A stretch of DNA of 64,000 nucleotides from CAZAQV01 sp964487255. Lineage in GTDB: Bacteria; Myxococcota_A; Polyangia; Polyangiales; CAZAQV01. The notes below the pieces were generated by a model. The model saw only the letters and a list, made by a program, of their open reading frames with translations. It searched no databases and was not told where the DNA came from. The position numbers and the translations under genes are program-made. The stretch is taken from assembly GCA_964487255.1 (NCBI GenBank), contig CAZAQV010000001.1, positions 1-64,000 on the forward strand, given 5' to 3'. Positions 34,737 through 43,448 of this stretch are shown here, piece after piece (the first letter of the stretch is position 1; each line of letters starts with the position of its first letter).

Positions 34737-34790
34737 TCAGAATGTCCCGGAGCCGCCGTTGCCGCAGTTCTGACATTCGGGTGCGCTGGG
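34605..34790 (-). repeat. Imperfect tandem duplication of a gene 3' end
   Basis: The end of the lipoprotein gene (minus strand, coding GNGGSGTF then stop) is repeated ~130 nt further on. Both copies read GCGGCAACGGCGGC, then a short variable stretch, then ACATTCTGA or ACGTTCTAG, then GCGATGAGCCCAG. The second copy encodes the same eight residues and a stop but lies outside the gene. Confidence 0.65.
34647..34723 (+). repeat. Dispersed palindromic repeat, family 1 copy 3
   Basis: It begins CTGGCTCTTCGCC, has the core GTGC-ACTTA-GCAC (34681-34693) and ends CTGGGCTCATCGC. The core arms are shorter than in the other copies. Confidence 0.65.
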
Positions 34791-35879
34791 GTTCTCGCGG
34801 CAGGACGCCGGGCAATACTTGACGCGGTTGAAGACGACCGGTGCGTTCGCACTACCGATCTCCTCGCATTCATGACTGAGGCCGACCACGGACATTTCAC
34901 CGTATCCGCCACGGGTCTGAAACTGCGTCGCACACAGCGAGGAACTTCCTTGCCACGAGGGGAGTGGTGGCAGCTGTTGCGGAAGGTCGCGCTCCTCGTA
35001 CCAGGCTTCTGTACACGTCTCCGCAAGCACACAGTCATTAGCCTCCGGGCTGTCGAAGTCGCCCGCCTTGATCGTGTAGCAGAGCTTGAATTGCCCCTCG
35101 CAATCGACGGTCAATGTGTTCTGAGAAAACACTTTACCGGGCTCCGGTTTCGGTGGCGGACTGCTCGCGTCGATGTCGGTGGGACAGCTGATGCCATCAC
35201 CCGTTTCGAATGTCGAAACCGCGTGTAGCGAACCGTCGGGGTAGGTAATAAAGCACGGCGACGTATTGCTCAGCTCCCACTTGCCTCTTGAGAAACAGCC
35301 GCATGACTCCGGGCCTAGCTCGACACCCTCGACGGGCAGAATGGCTCCTTCGCACTCGCCCCATTGCGTGATGAACTCGCCGAGGCGTTGGCAGGTCGTC
35401 ACCCCATCCATGCAGATACCTCGATTGCGATTGACCCGCAGACCTGGCCAGCACGGAGCCGTCTGACCGACCATCTCTTCTGGACACGCGCAGCCCTCGC
35501 GGTTCTTATCGTCCGGGCATTCGGGCGTACCACCAGGGACCTCAGCAGGTGCTCCGCGCGTGCCGTCTTCGTTGCAGACCATCGGAGGCGGATCTTGTTC
35601 CCAGAAGGCATCCGGGTTTGGACCCGCGTCGGGATCCGTGAAGTTCATCGAGTCACGCGGTGACATCGACTCCCGATTCTGATCCGTATTGAGTGCACTG
35701 GGGTCCACACAGACCCCACCGCGACACTCAAGCCCCGTCAAACACACACCTTCCACGCATGCGCACGCATGCTGGCCCGCGGGACAATCCCCGCCAACGG
35801 CGTCCGGATCACACCCGAGCGCGAACGCTCCCAGTGAGAAAACCCAAACGACAACCCTATCCTTCCCATTGAGATACAT
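34737..35879 (-). CDS. Cysteine-rich lipoprotein
   Basis: This is a 380-aa lipoprotein. The ATG at 35879 gives a signal with lipobox FALGC; the frame upstream to 36032 has no support. The mature protein holds about 30 cysteines in small repeats (CPAGQHACACVEGVC; GLECRGGVCVDP; CPASCRENPSAPECQNCG), typical of disulfide-rich surface proteins. A Pro/Asp/Asn-rich linker lies in the first third. No enzyme motif is seen. The 3' end is duplicated downstream. An inverted repeat CACACG-N11-CGTGTG (35880-35902) sits right before the start codon. Confidence 0.75.
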   Translation of the reverse strand: MYLNGKDRVVVWVFSLGAFALGCDPDAVGGDCPAGQHACACVEGVCLTGLECRGGVCVDPSALNTDQNRESMSPRDSMNFTDPDAGPNPDAFWEQDPPPMVCNEDGTRGAPAEVPGGTPECPDDKNREGCACPEEMVGQTAPCWPGLRVNRNRGICMDGVTTCQRLGEFITQWGECEGAILPVEGVELGPESCGCFSRGKWELSNTSPCFITYPDGSLHAVSTFETGDGISCPTDIDASSPPPKPEPGKVFSQNTLTVDCEGQFKLCYTIKAGDFDSPEANDCVLAETCTEAWYEERDLPQQLPPLPSWQGSSSLCATQFQTRGGYGEMSVVGLSHECEEIGSANAPVVFNRVKYCPASCRENPSAPECQNCGNGGSGTF

Positions 35880-36104
35880 CACACGTTGGACGCTATCGTG
35901 TGCAAACAAAGTACACCAGATTCTGATGTACGAGAATTGCGCTTTCTTTACACCGAACTTGAAGCTATCCAGCCGTGCGCAAACTCTCACCAACGATCTG
36001 TGCGTAACGTCACATCGTTTCAAGCGACGCAATCTTGGTTTGCTCTAAGTATATTCGGCGTGCGTATCACAAGAGCTACGTTGTTGCGCACCATGGGGAT
36101 ACAG

Positions 36105-38003
36105 CTAGCGGGCGTTCTGTTTACGTAGGTCCTCAAGCGGACGAGCCCAGCGAAGCGTCGCAGGATGAGTGGGGCCAAAGAACGCTGTGGAACGCTCAAC
36201 CGCGGAGGTCAAAGTCTTAACCGCCTCCTCGTGCCGACCTTGGGCCGCTAACGCCTGAGACAATACATGAAGGTGTCTGGTAGTTGGGTAACCGGCGTTC
36301 CTGAAGCGTCTGGTGGTGCGTTTCAGTCCGTTTCGCGCATGTTCTTCGGCCGAATCCAACCGGCCGCGCCGAAGTGCTCGAAACGCCAATGCGTGATCCA
36401 GTGCTTCGCGTAGCCCACGACAGGAGGCCTTTTGCTCGATCAGGTGCCTCGCAGTTTCAATCGCGCCTTCGACATCGTCGTCTATCTTGGCTTGGATCGC
36501 GGATGACGCACGTGTAAGGAGTGCATACGCGAAGGTGGGCGAACCTGAATGCCCGACTGTTCGGGTTCGCTTTTCAATCTCGACCGCGTGCGCGTGCGCC
36601 TGTCCGTACCGGCCCCAAAGCAAACTCGCGTACATCAACATGGCCTCTCGTTGCATGATGTTCGTAAAGCTCCCGCCTCCACCAATCCTATTGAGCTGCT
36701 CGAATACGTCGTCCGGAGAACTTAGAATTTGCTCAAGCATTTCAACTTGCGCACGCATCGGGTCGAACACAACGCGTGGCAGCTCGCGAAGGGTTCGGGC
36801 GTGTCGCTCGAAGGAAGGTCTATCCCCGAGATCCCAGGATCTCGCAGCGCTCTGGGCAAGTGCTACACGAAATGACGCCGGGTGCTTGGCAGCCTCAAGG
36901 CGCGCTCGGTCCAAAGCGTCGGCTTGCTCCAGCTTACCACAATGGTCAAACCATTGAATTCGACAAGTATCAAATGAATCCCCGAGCCACTCGACTTTGT
37001 CGGCATCCGACTCGTGTGAGAGGTATGAGATTTGGGCCCTGAGACGCTCGGCCCGTTCTCGAAGGCTGGTGTTCGAGACATGAAGACACTGCTCGGAGCG
37101 TGCAAGCGCAATCGGAAAATCGCCGAGGTCGCGCTCAAGCTCTGCAATGTTAAGGCGAAGCTCGTCAACCACGATTTCGGAAGACTGTTCGAAATCGTTC
37201 AGCACAGAGCGCGCTTCCGCGAGCGCGAAACCTGTGAGTCCTTGTTGCGCGTACCGGTCGCCTTGCGAGAGTTTCATCCAAACTTGCTCGTGCGTGGATG
37301 ATGATCCGTAGAGCAGTTCCATCTTAGTGCGAGCCCAGCTGAGCCACTCCGTCTCCTCGAGCATGGCACTCAGCGCAACCAGGTCGCCATAGGCTGCGTA
37401 GAGAGGAGTGCTCTCACTAGCGAGGGCACGCTTTGCACGATCCGTTAGTACATCATCTGGAAGGTTGCTCAGCTCCGAACGCAACAACTTCCCAGCGAGC
37501 CTAACATCACCAAGGTCGCAGGCGATCCGAGATTCGATGGACACAGTCGGAAGAGCCGGGATCGGACTGTCGCGATTTGCTTCAATACGAATGGTCCTCG
37601 CGCGCTCAAGGTCTGCCTCGACATCCGAATTTCGACCATCGAGCACTGCGACAAACCATGCCCGACTTTCGAGATATTCAGCCTGCAGCATAGGGTCCGG
37701 GTCACATAAGGGAACTATCTCATCGAGAAGATCGCTCGCTGCAGTCGAATCGACGATAGAGTAATGGCCAAGAAGCAAGCGACGCGCCTGAACGCGCCGA
37801 TGCAGATCGCGCATCGAACGGTCGTCCGCAATGCGAACAGCCTCTTTGCAGAGCTGTTCCGCGTTCTCGTCGTTCTCATGGACGGCATGCTCTGCGAGTG
37901 CGATCGCGTTGTCGACCGGCCGCACCCGAAAGCGCTTCACCAACGCAAGAGCTGCGACCAGAGCGATAAGAACCACGAAGGTAACCACAGCAAAAATAGC
38001 CAC
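36105..38003 (-). CDS. Membrane-anchored TPR-rich protein
   Basis: This 632-aa protein probably starts at GTG 38003. The frame is open to 38384, but that part is a shadow of the gene at 38006-38461. The first residues form a membrane anchor (VVTFVVLIALVAALAL). The rest is almost wholly alpha-helical, with TPR-like repeats (for example HEEAVKTLTSAVERSTAFFG near the end). It starts 3 nt after the stop of the small membrane protein gene, so the two are coupled. A scaffold role is inferred. Confidence 0.75.
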   Translation of the reverse strand: MAIFAVVTFVVLIALVAALALVKRFRVRPVDNAIALAEHAVHENDENAEQLCKEAVRIADDRSMRDLHRRVQARRLLLGHYSIVDSTAASDLLDEIVPLCDPDPMLQAEYLESRAWFVAVLDGRNSDVEADLERARTIRIEANRDSPIPALPTVSIESRIACDLGDVRLAGKLLRSELSNLPDDVLTDRAKRALASESTPLYAAYGDLVALSAMLEETEWLSWARTKMELLYGSSSTHEQVWMKLSQGDRYAQQGLTGFALAEARSVLNDFEQSSEIVVDELRLNIAELERDLGDFPIALARSEQCLHVSNTSLRERAERLRAQISYLSHESDADKVEWLGDSFDTCRIQWFDHCGKLEQADALDRARLEAAKHPASFRVALAQSAARSWDLGDRPSFERHARTLRELPRVVFDPMRAQVEMLEQILSSPDDVFEQLNRIGGGGSFTNIMQREAMLMYASLLWGRYGQAHAHAVEIEKRTRTVGHSGSPTFAYALLTRASSAIQAKIDDDVEGAIETARHLIEQKASCRGLREALDHALAFRALRRGRLDSAEEHARNGLKRTTRRFRNAGYPTTRHLHVLSQALAAQGRHEEAVKTLTSAVERSTAFFGPTHPATLRWARPLEDLRKQNAR

Positions 38004-38005
38004 CT

Positions 38006-38461
38006 CTAGAACCCGACGGTCATGCCGCCTTCGGCCAAGCGTTTCTTCGCTGCATCGACGCGCCGAAACGACTTCATCGACACAGCCAGCACCGCCGTCG
38101 CCAACGTTGAGAGCGCGGCGGTCAGAAGCGGCAGCGGGGCGAAGAAGCCCGACATGAAGCTGTAAACGACCCAGCCACCACAAAATACAAAGAGCATCGC
38201 TATCACGATCAGCAGTGCCACCGCCGGAGCACTGCGGCCACCCCACGACTTTGCCGTGAGCACGATGCTGACCACGGCAAATGCTGCAAATGCATAGGGG
38301 GCGTACTTGGCCCATCCTACGAAGCGCACGAAGAGCATGAGCTGCAAGAAGGTGAAAAAAGAAGAGGCCGCACTCAAGGCACAAAGTGCCAGTGCAGCCT
38401 TTCCCACGAAGCCTAGGTCCAGCGAATCAAGATCGTCATCTAGATTGCGCTCCCCCGACAT
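38006..38461 (-). CDS. Small integral membrane protein
   Basis: This 151-aa protein has a charged N-terminus (MSGERNLDDDLDSLDLGFVG) and four predicted membrane spans (~20-45, 50-70, 78-102 and 105-128), ending in a basic tail. Family not recognised. It lies between rpsU and the TPR protein on the same strand, 9 nt after rpsU and 2 nt before the TPR gene start, so the three may be one transcript. Confidence 0.7.
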   Translation of the reverse strand: MSGERNLDDDLDSLDLGFVGKAALALCALSAASSFFTFLQLMLFVRFVGWAKYAPYAFAAFAVVSIVLTAKSWGGRSAPAVALLIVIAMLFVFCGGWVVYSFMSGFFAPLPLLTAALSTLATAVLAVSMKSFRRVDAAKKRLAEGGMTVGF

Positions 38462-38470
38462 ACTCGAAGT

Positions 38471-38704
38471 CTACCCGAAGTCGCGGACGCTGGGTTGACG
38501 GTCGCGCTTTCTGCGTCGACGAGCAGCCTCAGCGCTCTTTTTGCGCTTCTTGACCGACGGTTTCATGTAGTGACGTCGGCGCTTGAGCTCGCGCAAAATG
38601 CCTTCGCTCGCCATCTTCCTTTTGAGCTGTTTTACGGCGCGATCGACACCGCGGTCGCCAACAACAACTTCAACAGGTTTGCATTCAACTGGTTCGCTAA
38701 TCAT
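38471..38704 (-). CDS. rpsU: 30S ribosomal protein S21
   Basis: S21 is a small basic protein of the 30S platform that aids initiation. The 77-aa product shows the S21 core (DRAVKQLKRKMASEGILREL, then KRRRHYMKPS) and a long Arg/Lys-rich C-terminal tail (SAEAARRRRKRDRQPS). GGAAG lies ~8 nt before the ATG. A strong hairpin occupies the leader (38725-38755). Confidence 0.95.
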   Translation of the reverse strand: MISEPVECKPVEVVVGDRGVDRAVKQLKRKMASEGILRELKRRRHYMKPSVKKRKKSAEAARRRRKRDRQPSVRDFG

Positions 38705-38724
38705 TCAGGTACTTCCTTGAGGGC

Positions 38725-38755
38725 GCGCAAAGTGCCACGTCCAGGTACTTTGCGC
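38725..38755 (-). promoter_or_regulatory. Hairpin in the clpB-rpsU gap
   Basis: The arms GCGCAAAGT and ACTTTGCGC pair perfectly (9 bp) around a 13-nt loop. It lies 21 nt upstream of the rpsU ATG and lacks a T tract. It could be a leader structure controlling rpsU or a Rho-type terminator remnant for clpB. Confidence 0.45.
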
Positions 38756-38797
38756 AACCAAGCGATCGACCCAGAAAGGCACTGATCAAACGCTCAG

Positions 38798-41401
38798 TTA
38801 CGATGGGTGCGAGGCATCCTTCGTAGGGGCTTCCGCTGGGTACGACTTTGCACTGACCACGCGGAGCTCCCCACCCTCAGCCTCGACCTCGAGGCGATCC
38901 CCAGGGGCGAAGTGGCCTGCCAGGATGCCCTGCGCGATCGGGTTTTCCAGGTACTGCTGAATAGCTCGCTTGAGGGGTCGCGCGCCGAAATCCGGGTCGA
39001 AACCCACGTTGCCCAAAAAGTCCTTTGCCCCGTCGCTGACCGAGAGCACCAATTCGCGCCCCTCGAGGCGACGTCGCAGACGGTCGAGCTGTACGTCGAC
39101 AATCGCCCGTAGGTGCTCGCGTTCGAGACGATGAAAGATAACTTGCTCGTCCAGGCGGTTGAGGAATTCGGGACGAAAGCTCGCACGAAGCTCGCGCTGC
39201 ACGGCCTCTCGGATCGCCTCTGACTCCTTGAGGTTCATGATGTGTTGTGAGCCAACATTCGAGGTCAAAATGATCACCGTGTTGTTGAACGTCACGGTCC
39301 GACCTTGCCCGTCCGTTAGTCGCCCATCGTCGAGAACCTGCAGCAGGACGTTCCAGACGTCGGGATGCGCTTTTTCAATCTCGTCGAACAACACAACGGA
39401 GTATGGCCGACGGCGTACAGGCTCGGTGAGCTGGCCGCCTTCGTCGTACCCGACGTAACCAGGAGGGGCACCAATCAAACGAGAAACGGCATGTTTTTCC
39501 ATGTACTCGCTCATGTCGAGGCGCACGATGGCCCGCTCGTCGTTGAACAAGAACGCCGCAAGCGCCTTAGCAAGCTCAGTCTTACCCACACCGGTGGGTC
39601 CCAAGAACAGGAAGGAGCCGATGGGGCGATGCTCGTCACCAATGCCAGCCCGCGAGCGACGCACCGCATTGGACACAGCTTCAATCGCCTCTTGTTGCCC
39701 CACAACGCGCCGAGCCAACACCGACTCAAGGCGAAGGAGCTTCTCTTTTTCACCTTCGAGCATCTTGCTCACGGGGATGCCCGTCCACTTCGAGACTACG
39801 GCAGCGATGTCCTCATCCGTTACCTCTTCTTTGAGGAAGCTTTGCTCACCCTGCGCGTCTTTGAGCTTGGCCTCTGCTTCGGCAACCGCGTTCTGCGCAG
39901 CGGGAATATCTCCGTATTGGATGCGCGCTGCATCGTCATAGTTGGCAACACGCTGCGCTCGCTCAAGGTCGATCTTGAGTTGCTCGACGAGTGCCTTCTT
40001 TTCCTTGATCTCGCTGATGAGCTCCTTTTCTTTGAGCCAGATTGCGCGCATCCGGTTCCGCTCTTCGTTTGCAGTTGCGAGCTCTTTTTCAAGAGCCTCG
40101 AGTCGCGCTTTACTACCCGCGTCCTTCTCGCGCTTGAGCGCTTGCTTCTCGACCTCCAGCGTCGTGATCTCCCGTTCAACACGGTCAATATCGGTGGGCA
40201 GCGACTCGATCTCCATTTTCAAACGCGACGCTGCCTCGTCCACCAAGTCGATGGCTTTGTCGGGCAAGAACCGGTCTGTAATGTAGCGGTCGCTCAACGT
40301 TGCAGCGGCAACGAGCGCAGCGTCCTGAATGCGAATCCCGTGATGGACTTCGTAACGCTCACGCAGGCCTCGCAAGATCGAGATGGTGTCCGTCACGGAG
40401 GGCTCGCCGGTGTAGACCGCCTGAAACCGCCGCGCGAAGGCAGCGTCCTTTTCGATGTGCTTTCGGTACTCGTCGAGCGTGGTCGCGCCGACGCAGCGAA
40501 GCTCGCCGCGCGCCAAGGCCGGCTTGAGCATATTGCTCGCGTCCATCGCACCTCCCGAAGCGCCCGCGCCCATCAGCGTATGCAGCTCATCGATAAACAG
40601 GATGATGCGCCCTTCTGCGCTCTGCACTTCCTTGAGCAGCGCCTTGAGTCGGTCCTCAAACTCACCACGGTACTTGGTTCCTGCGAGCAACGCGGCTAAA
40701 TCGAGCGCGAGCAGGCGCTTGTCTTGCAGACTCTCCGGAACATCGCCTTGTACGATGCGCTGCGCGATCCCTTCAACGATGGCGGTCTTGCCCACTCCGG
40801 GCTCACCGATAAGAACAGGATTGTTCTTGGTACGGCGTGAGAGGACCTGCATCACGCGCCGAATTTCTTCGTCGCGTCCGATTACAGGATCGATCTTTCC
40901 AGCGTGCGCATCCGCCGTGAGGTCCCGCGTGTACTTCTCCAGCGCCTGAAACTTCCCTTCCGCATCCTGATCGGTGATGGCTTGGCTGCCGTGAATCTCT
41001 GAAACCGCATCTTGCACCTGCTTCTTGTCGACACCAAGAAGCTCCGGCTCTTCCTTTGCAATCGCCAAGAGCACGTGGCCGGCCGAGGTGTACTCGTCAC
41101 CCATCCGCCCTGTCTCTTTCCAAGCCGTCGTCATCACCTTTTTAAGCGAGCGGTGTATGTTGGGCTCGGCCCCTCCCTCCACACGCGGCAACTTCGCCAA
41201 ACGAGCATCGAGCTGTTGCAAGAGGCTGGCTTTGGGCACCTCAAGCTTGGCCAATATCGGCGCGGTCACGCCCTCATCTTGTTCCAGCAAGGCCTTGAGC
41301 AAGTGAGCGGTCGTGATCTCGGGATGTCCGGCGTCAATCGCCGACGACTGCGCCGCAACCAGGGCCTCACGCGTCTTGTTGGTAAGTCTGTCGATCCTCA
41401 T
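38798..41401 (-). CDS. clpB: ATP-dependent chaperone ClpB
   Basis: ClpB is the AAA+ disaggregase that works with DnaK to dissolve protein aggregates after heat stress. The 867-aa protein has the N-terminal Clp domain (~1-145), AAA-1 with GEPGVGKTAIVEG, the long middle coiled coil (~400-525) that distinguishes ClpB from ClpA and ClpC, and AAA-2 with GPTGVGKTELAKAL and SRLIGAPPGYVGYDEGGQL. Length is standard. No heat-shock operator such as CIRCE is visible upstream. Confidence 0.98.
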   Translation of the reverse strand: MRIDRLTNKTREALVAAQSSAIDAGHPEITTAHLLKALLEQDEGVTAPILAKLEVPKASLLQQLDARLAKLPRVEGGAEPNIHRSLKKVMTTAWKETGRMGDEYTSAGHVLLAIAKEEPELLGVDKKQVQDAVSEIHGSQAITDQDAEGKFQALEKYTRDLTADAHAGKIDPVIGRDEEIRRVMQVLSRRTKNNPVLIGEPGVGKTAIVEGIAQRIVQGDVPESLQDKRLLALDLAALLAGTKYRGEFEDRLKALLKEVQSAEGRIILFIDELHTLMGAGASGGAMDASNMLKPALARGELRCVGATTLDEYRKHIEKDAAFARRFQAVYTGEPSVTDTISILRGLRERYEVHHGIRIQDAALVAAATLSDRYITDRFLPDKAIDLVDEAASRLKMEIESLPTDIDRVEREITTLEVEKQALKREKDAGSKARLEALEKELATANEERNRMRAIWLKEKELISEIKEKKALVEQLKIDLERAQRVANYDDAARIQYGDIPAAQNAVAEAEAKLKDAQGEQSFLKEEVTDEDIAAVVSKWTGIPVSKMLEGEKEKLLRLESVLARRVVGQQEAIEAVSNAVRRSRAGIGDEHRPIGSFLFLGPTGVGKTELAKALAAFLFNDERAIVRLDMSEYMEKHAVSRLIGAPPGYVGYDEGGQLTEPVRRRPYSVVLFDEIEKAHPDVWNVLLQVLDDGRLTDGQGRTVTFNNTVIILTSNVGSQHIMNLKESEAIREAVQRELRASFRPEFLNRLDEQVIFHRLEREHLRAIVDVQLDRLRRRLEGRELVLSVSDGAKDFLGNVGFDPDFGARPLKRAIQQYLENPIAQGILAGHFAPGDRLEVEAEGGELRVVSAKSYPAEAPTKDASHPS

Positions 41402-41478
41402 AAAGCCAACGTAAGCACGCGACCTACACTGTCAACGGTGCCTGTTTGTGACAACGCAGAACTGTCCGTAGCTCTCAC

Positions 41479-43353
41479 TTAACGGGCATTGGGCGGCAAA
41501 AATGGAGCGATGTCGATAGGTCCTTCATGGAGCTCCAGGGCTCGGTCGAGCGCGCGCAGCTCTTGTGCATGCGGGTTGAGCGAAAGTCCATGAACCACGG
41601 CTTCTTTGGCGGCATCCGCCTGCCCAACCGCCGCGAAGTAGAGCGCATCCTGATAGTGGTGCAAAAGCAATCGATCACGTGTCTTTGGATATCGAGGTTG
41701 CGCACCAAGGAGCCTCTGCAAGTGCTCGTGGCCTTGTTCGTGCTGGCTAAGCGCAGCCTGCCGATCCTCGGGATATGCCTCACTCGAAAGGACCTCGAAG
41801 AAGAAGGCATTCGGAATCAACGTGTGGATGACCGCTGAGGGCAGAAACGGATCCATTTCGATCAACAGCGTCCGTGACGAAGCCAAGGACTGGAGCTGCG
41901 AAGCGTCCCACTGCCCATCGAGTGCGTAATGGGTAAGTGCCTGCTGCAACAGCGGCTCCTCGGACACCAGGGTCTCGATCATGCCGGGATACGCGAGAAA
42001 TGGGGTTGGCACGACGAGCAGTTCACGCGCGGGAACTTGGTACTCGACGATGTACTCAAGCGCCCGAAAAATCGTTTCCGGGTCGTGGAGAATTAAGATC
42101 GCGTGCCGCGGAGCGCGCCGAAAGGCCACGTCATCAAAGCTATCCGTGTCCGCGAATGCGATGCGGTCCTGTGCGTGAAGGTGATTTCGGGCTCGGAAAC
42201 CTCCCACAGCGAACAGTGCGAGGAGGACACCACTGACCACGAGTCGCTTTGCCCGTCCCGATTGAAGCGAAGCCGTGACAACCTGAAGGATGAACCCGAC
42301 GAAGAGCGCAATGAAGGCTGTACTCAGGGCAATGCCAAGCACCAAATAGCCCTCGGCATCCGGGTTTGCCGCCGTATGACCGAGCCAACTTCGCGCAAGG
42401 ATACTCAAGAGAATGACGGAACCCAGCATGAGGGCAGTGCGCCGCGAGTCTGCCCGCCGAACCAATAGAAACATGCACCCCAGAGCCAGCAAGAGACCTA
42501 CGATGGAGATGTTCTCGTCGTACACAGCGAGCACATCGAGCACACGCTTGGCGGCCGGCTCAGGGACTTGATGCCCAGTATTCTTATGGAACGCTTGCGC
42601 ACTCACGACCCAAAACACCCGCGAGAGACTCGTCGGCTGCCCAAAGTTCGGGGTCGGTCCGCGCAGCGCGCGAAGCGGCAAGTATACATAGGGCAATAGC
42701 CCGAGAAGCGTGAAGCCGACGCAGCGCAGCCCTACACCAAAGGCAACCTGATGCAGCGCGAGTACCGCAGCGGGAAGCAAAAGCAGCGCGAGGAAGTGAT
42801 GGTTGCACAGCGAAAGGCCCCACACAAAGGCCGCAGTGAAAAGCGCTCTTTCGGCGCGCCCCCCTTCACCGTCTCGGTTCTGCTGCACTTGCAGCGCAAC
42901 CACGAGACGTTCGCAAACAACCATGGAAAGCATGAACTGCAAGGCGTAGACCTCAGGGCGGGTTGCCTGCGACCACAAACTTGGCATCCAGGAGAAGCTC
43001 ACGCTCGTAACACCCGCCAACGCTAAACGCCAAGCGTGACCGAGCGATGACGCGCCAAGCAATCGAACCGTCAAGAGAAAGAGCATGCTGCAGCCAAAGG
43101 CCGCGGCCACCGCCGAAGCCAACGAAACACGAAACGCGAGCGTGCCGACGGGTAGCAGAGTGAACAGCCCCGACCAAAGCGACTGAAGCGGATGACCGGG
43201 CGGATGGGTCACCCCGAGCGTGGCCGCGCTCGCAACGAACTCACCTCCATCGAGCCAGCTGCCATACGCTGACAACGTCGCAATGTACGTGAGCAGGCTA
43301 AGCACAAAGACCAACCCGGCGATCTGAGGTAGCCAACTGTCGCGATCGGTCAT
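41479..43353 (-). CDS. DUF2723 multispanning membrane protein
   Basis: This 624-aa protein has about ten to twelve spans. Its first loop (YGSWLDGGEFVASAATLGV, then THPPGHPLQ) matches the DUF2723 family, related to TMEM260-type protein O-mannosyltransferases of the GT-C fold. The acidic residues in that loop are candidate catalytic positions. A soluble C-terminal region (~380-620) is present. ATG codons at 43353 and 43359 are equivalent. Glycosylation of an envelope component is inferred from family. Confidence 0.85.
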   Translation of the reverse strand: MTDRDSWLPQIAGLVFVLSLLTYIATLSAYGSWLDGGEFVASAATLGVTHPPGHPLQSLWSGLFTLLPVGTLAFRVSLASAVAAAFGCSMLFLLTVRLLGASSLGHAWRLALAGVTSVSFSWMPSLWSQATRPEVYALQFMLSMVVCERLVVALQVQQNRDGEGGRAERALFTAAFVWGLSLCNHHFLALLLLPAAVLALHQVAFGVGLRCVGFTLLGLLPYVYLPLRALRGPTPNFGQPTSLSRVFWVVSAQAFHKNTGHQVPEPAAKRVLDVLAVYDENISIVGLLLALGCMFLLVRRADSRRTALMLGSVILLSILARSWLGHTAANPDAEGYLVLGIALSTAFIALFVGFILQVVTASLQSGRAKRLVVSGVLLALFAVGGFRARNHLHAQDRIAFADTDSFDDVAFRRAPRHAILILHDPETIFRALEYIVEYQVPARELLVVPTPFLAYPGMIETLVSEEPLLQQALTHYALDGQWDASQLQSLASSRTLLIEMDPFLPSAVIHTLIPNAFFFEVLSSEAYPEDRQAALSQHEQGHEHLQRLLGAQPRYPKTRDRLLLHHYQDALYFAAVGQADAAKEAVVHGLSLNPHAQELRALDRALELHEGPIDIAPFLPPNAR

Positions 43354-43448
43354 GCGCATGGGTCCGTCCCATGTTGCACAAAGCTTCGGGTCAGGGCCAA
43401 AAAGGCATCGGCTCGTGACAAGGTGTCGGCCCTGATAAGGTAGATGGC

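Noticed and set aside
34481..35228. Overlapping open frames near the 3' end of the lipoprotein gene
   Set aside because: They are out-of-frame shadows of a Cys-rich gene and of repeats, with no start signals or plausible protein pattern.
38004..38384. N-terminal extension of the TPR protein
   Set aside because: It overlaps the small membrane protein gene out of frame and has no homology-like features; GTG at 38003 precedes a normal membrane anchor.
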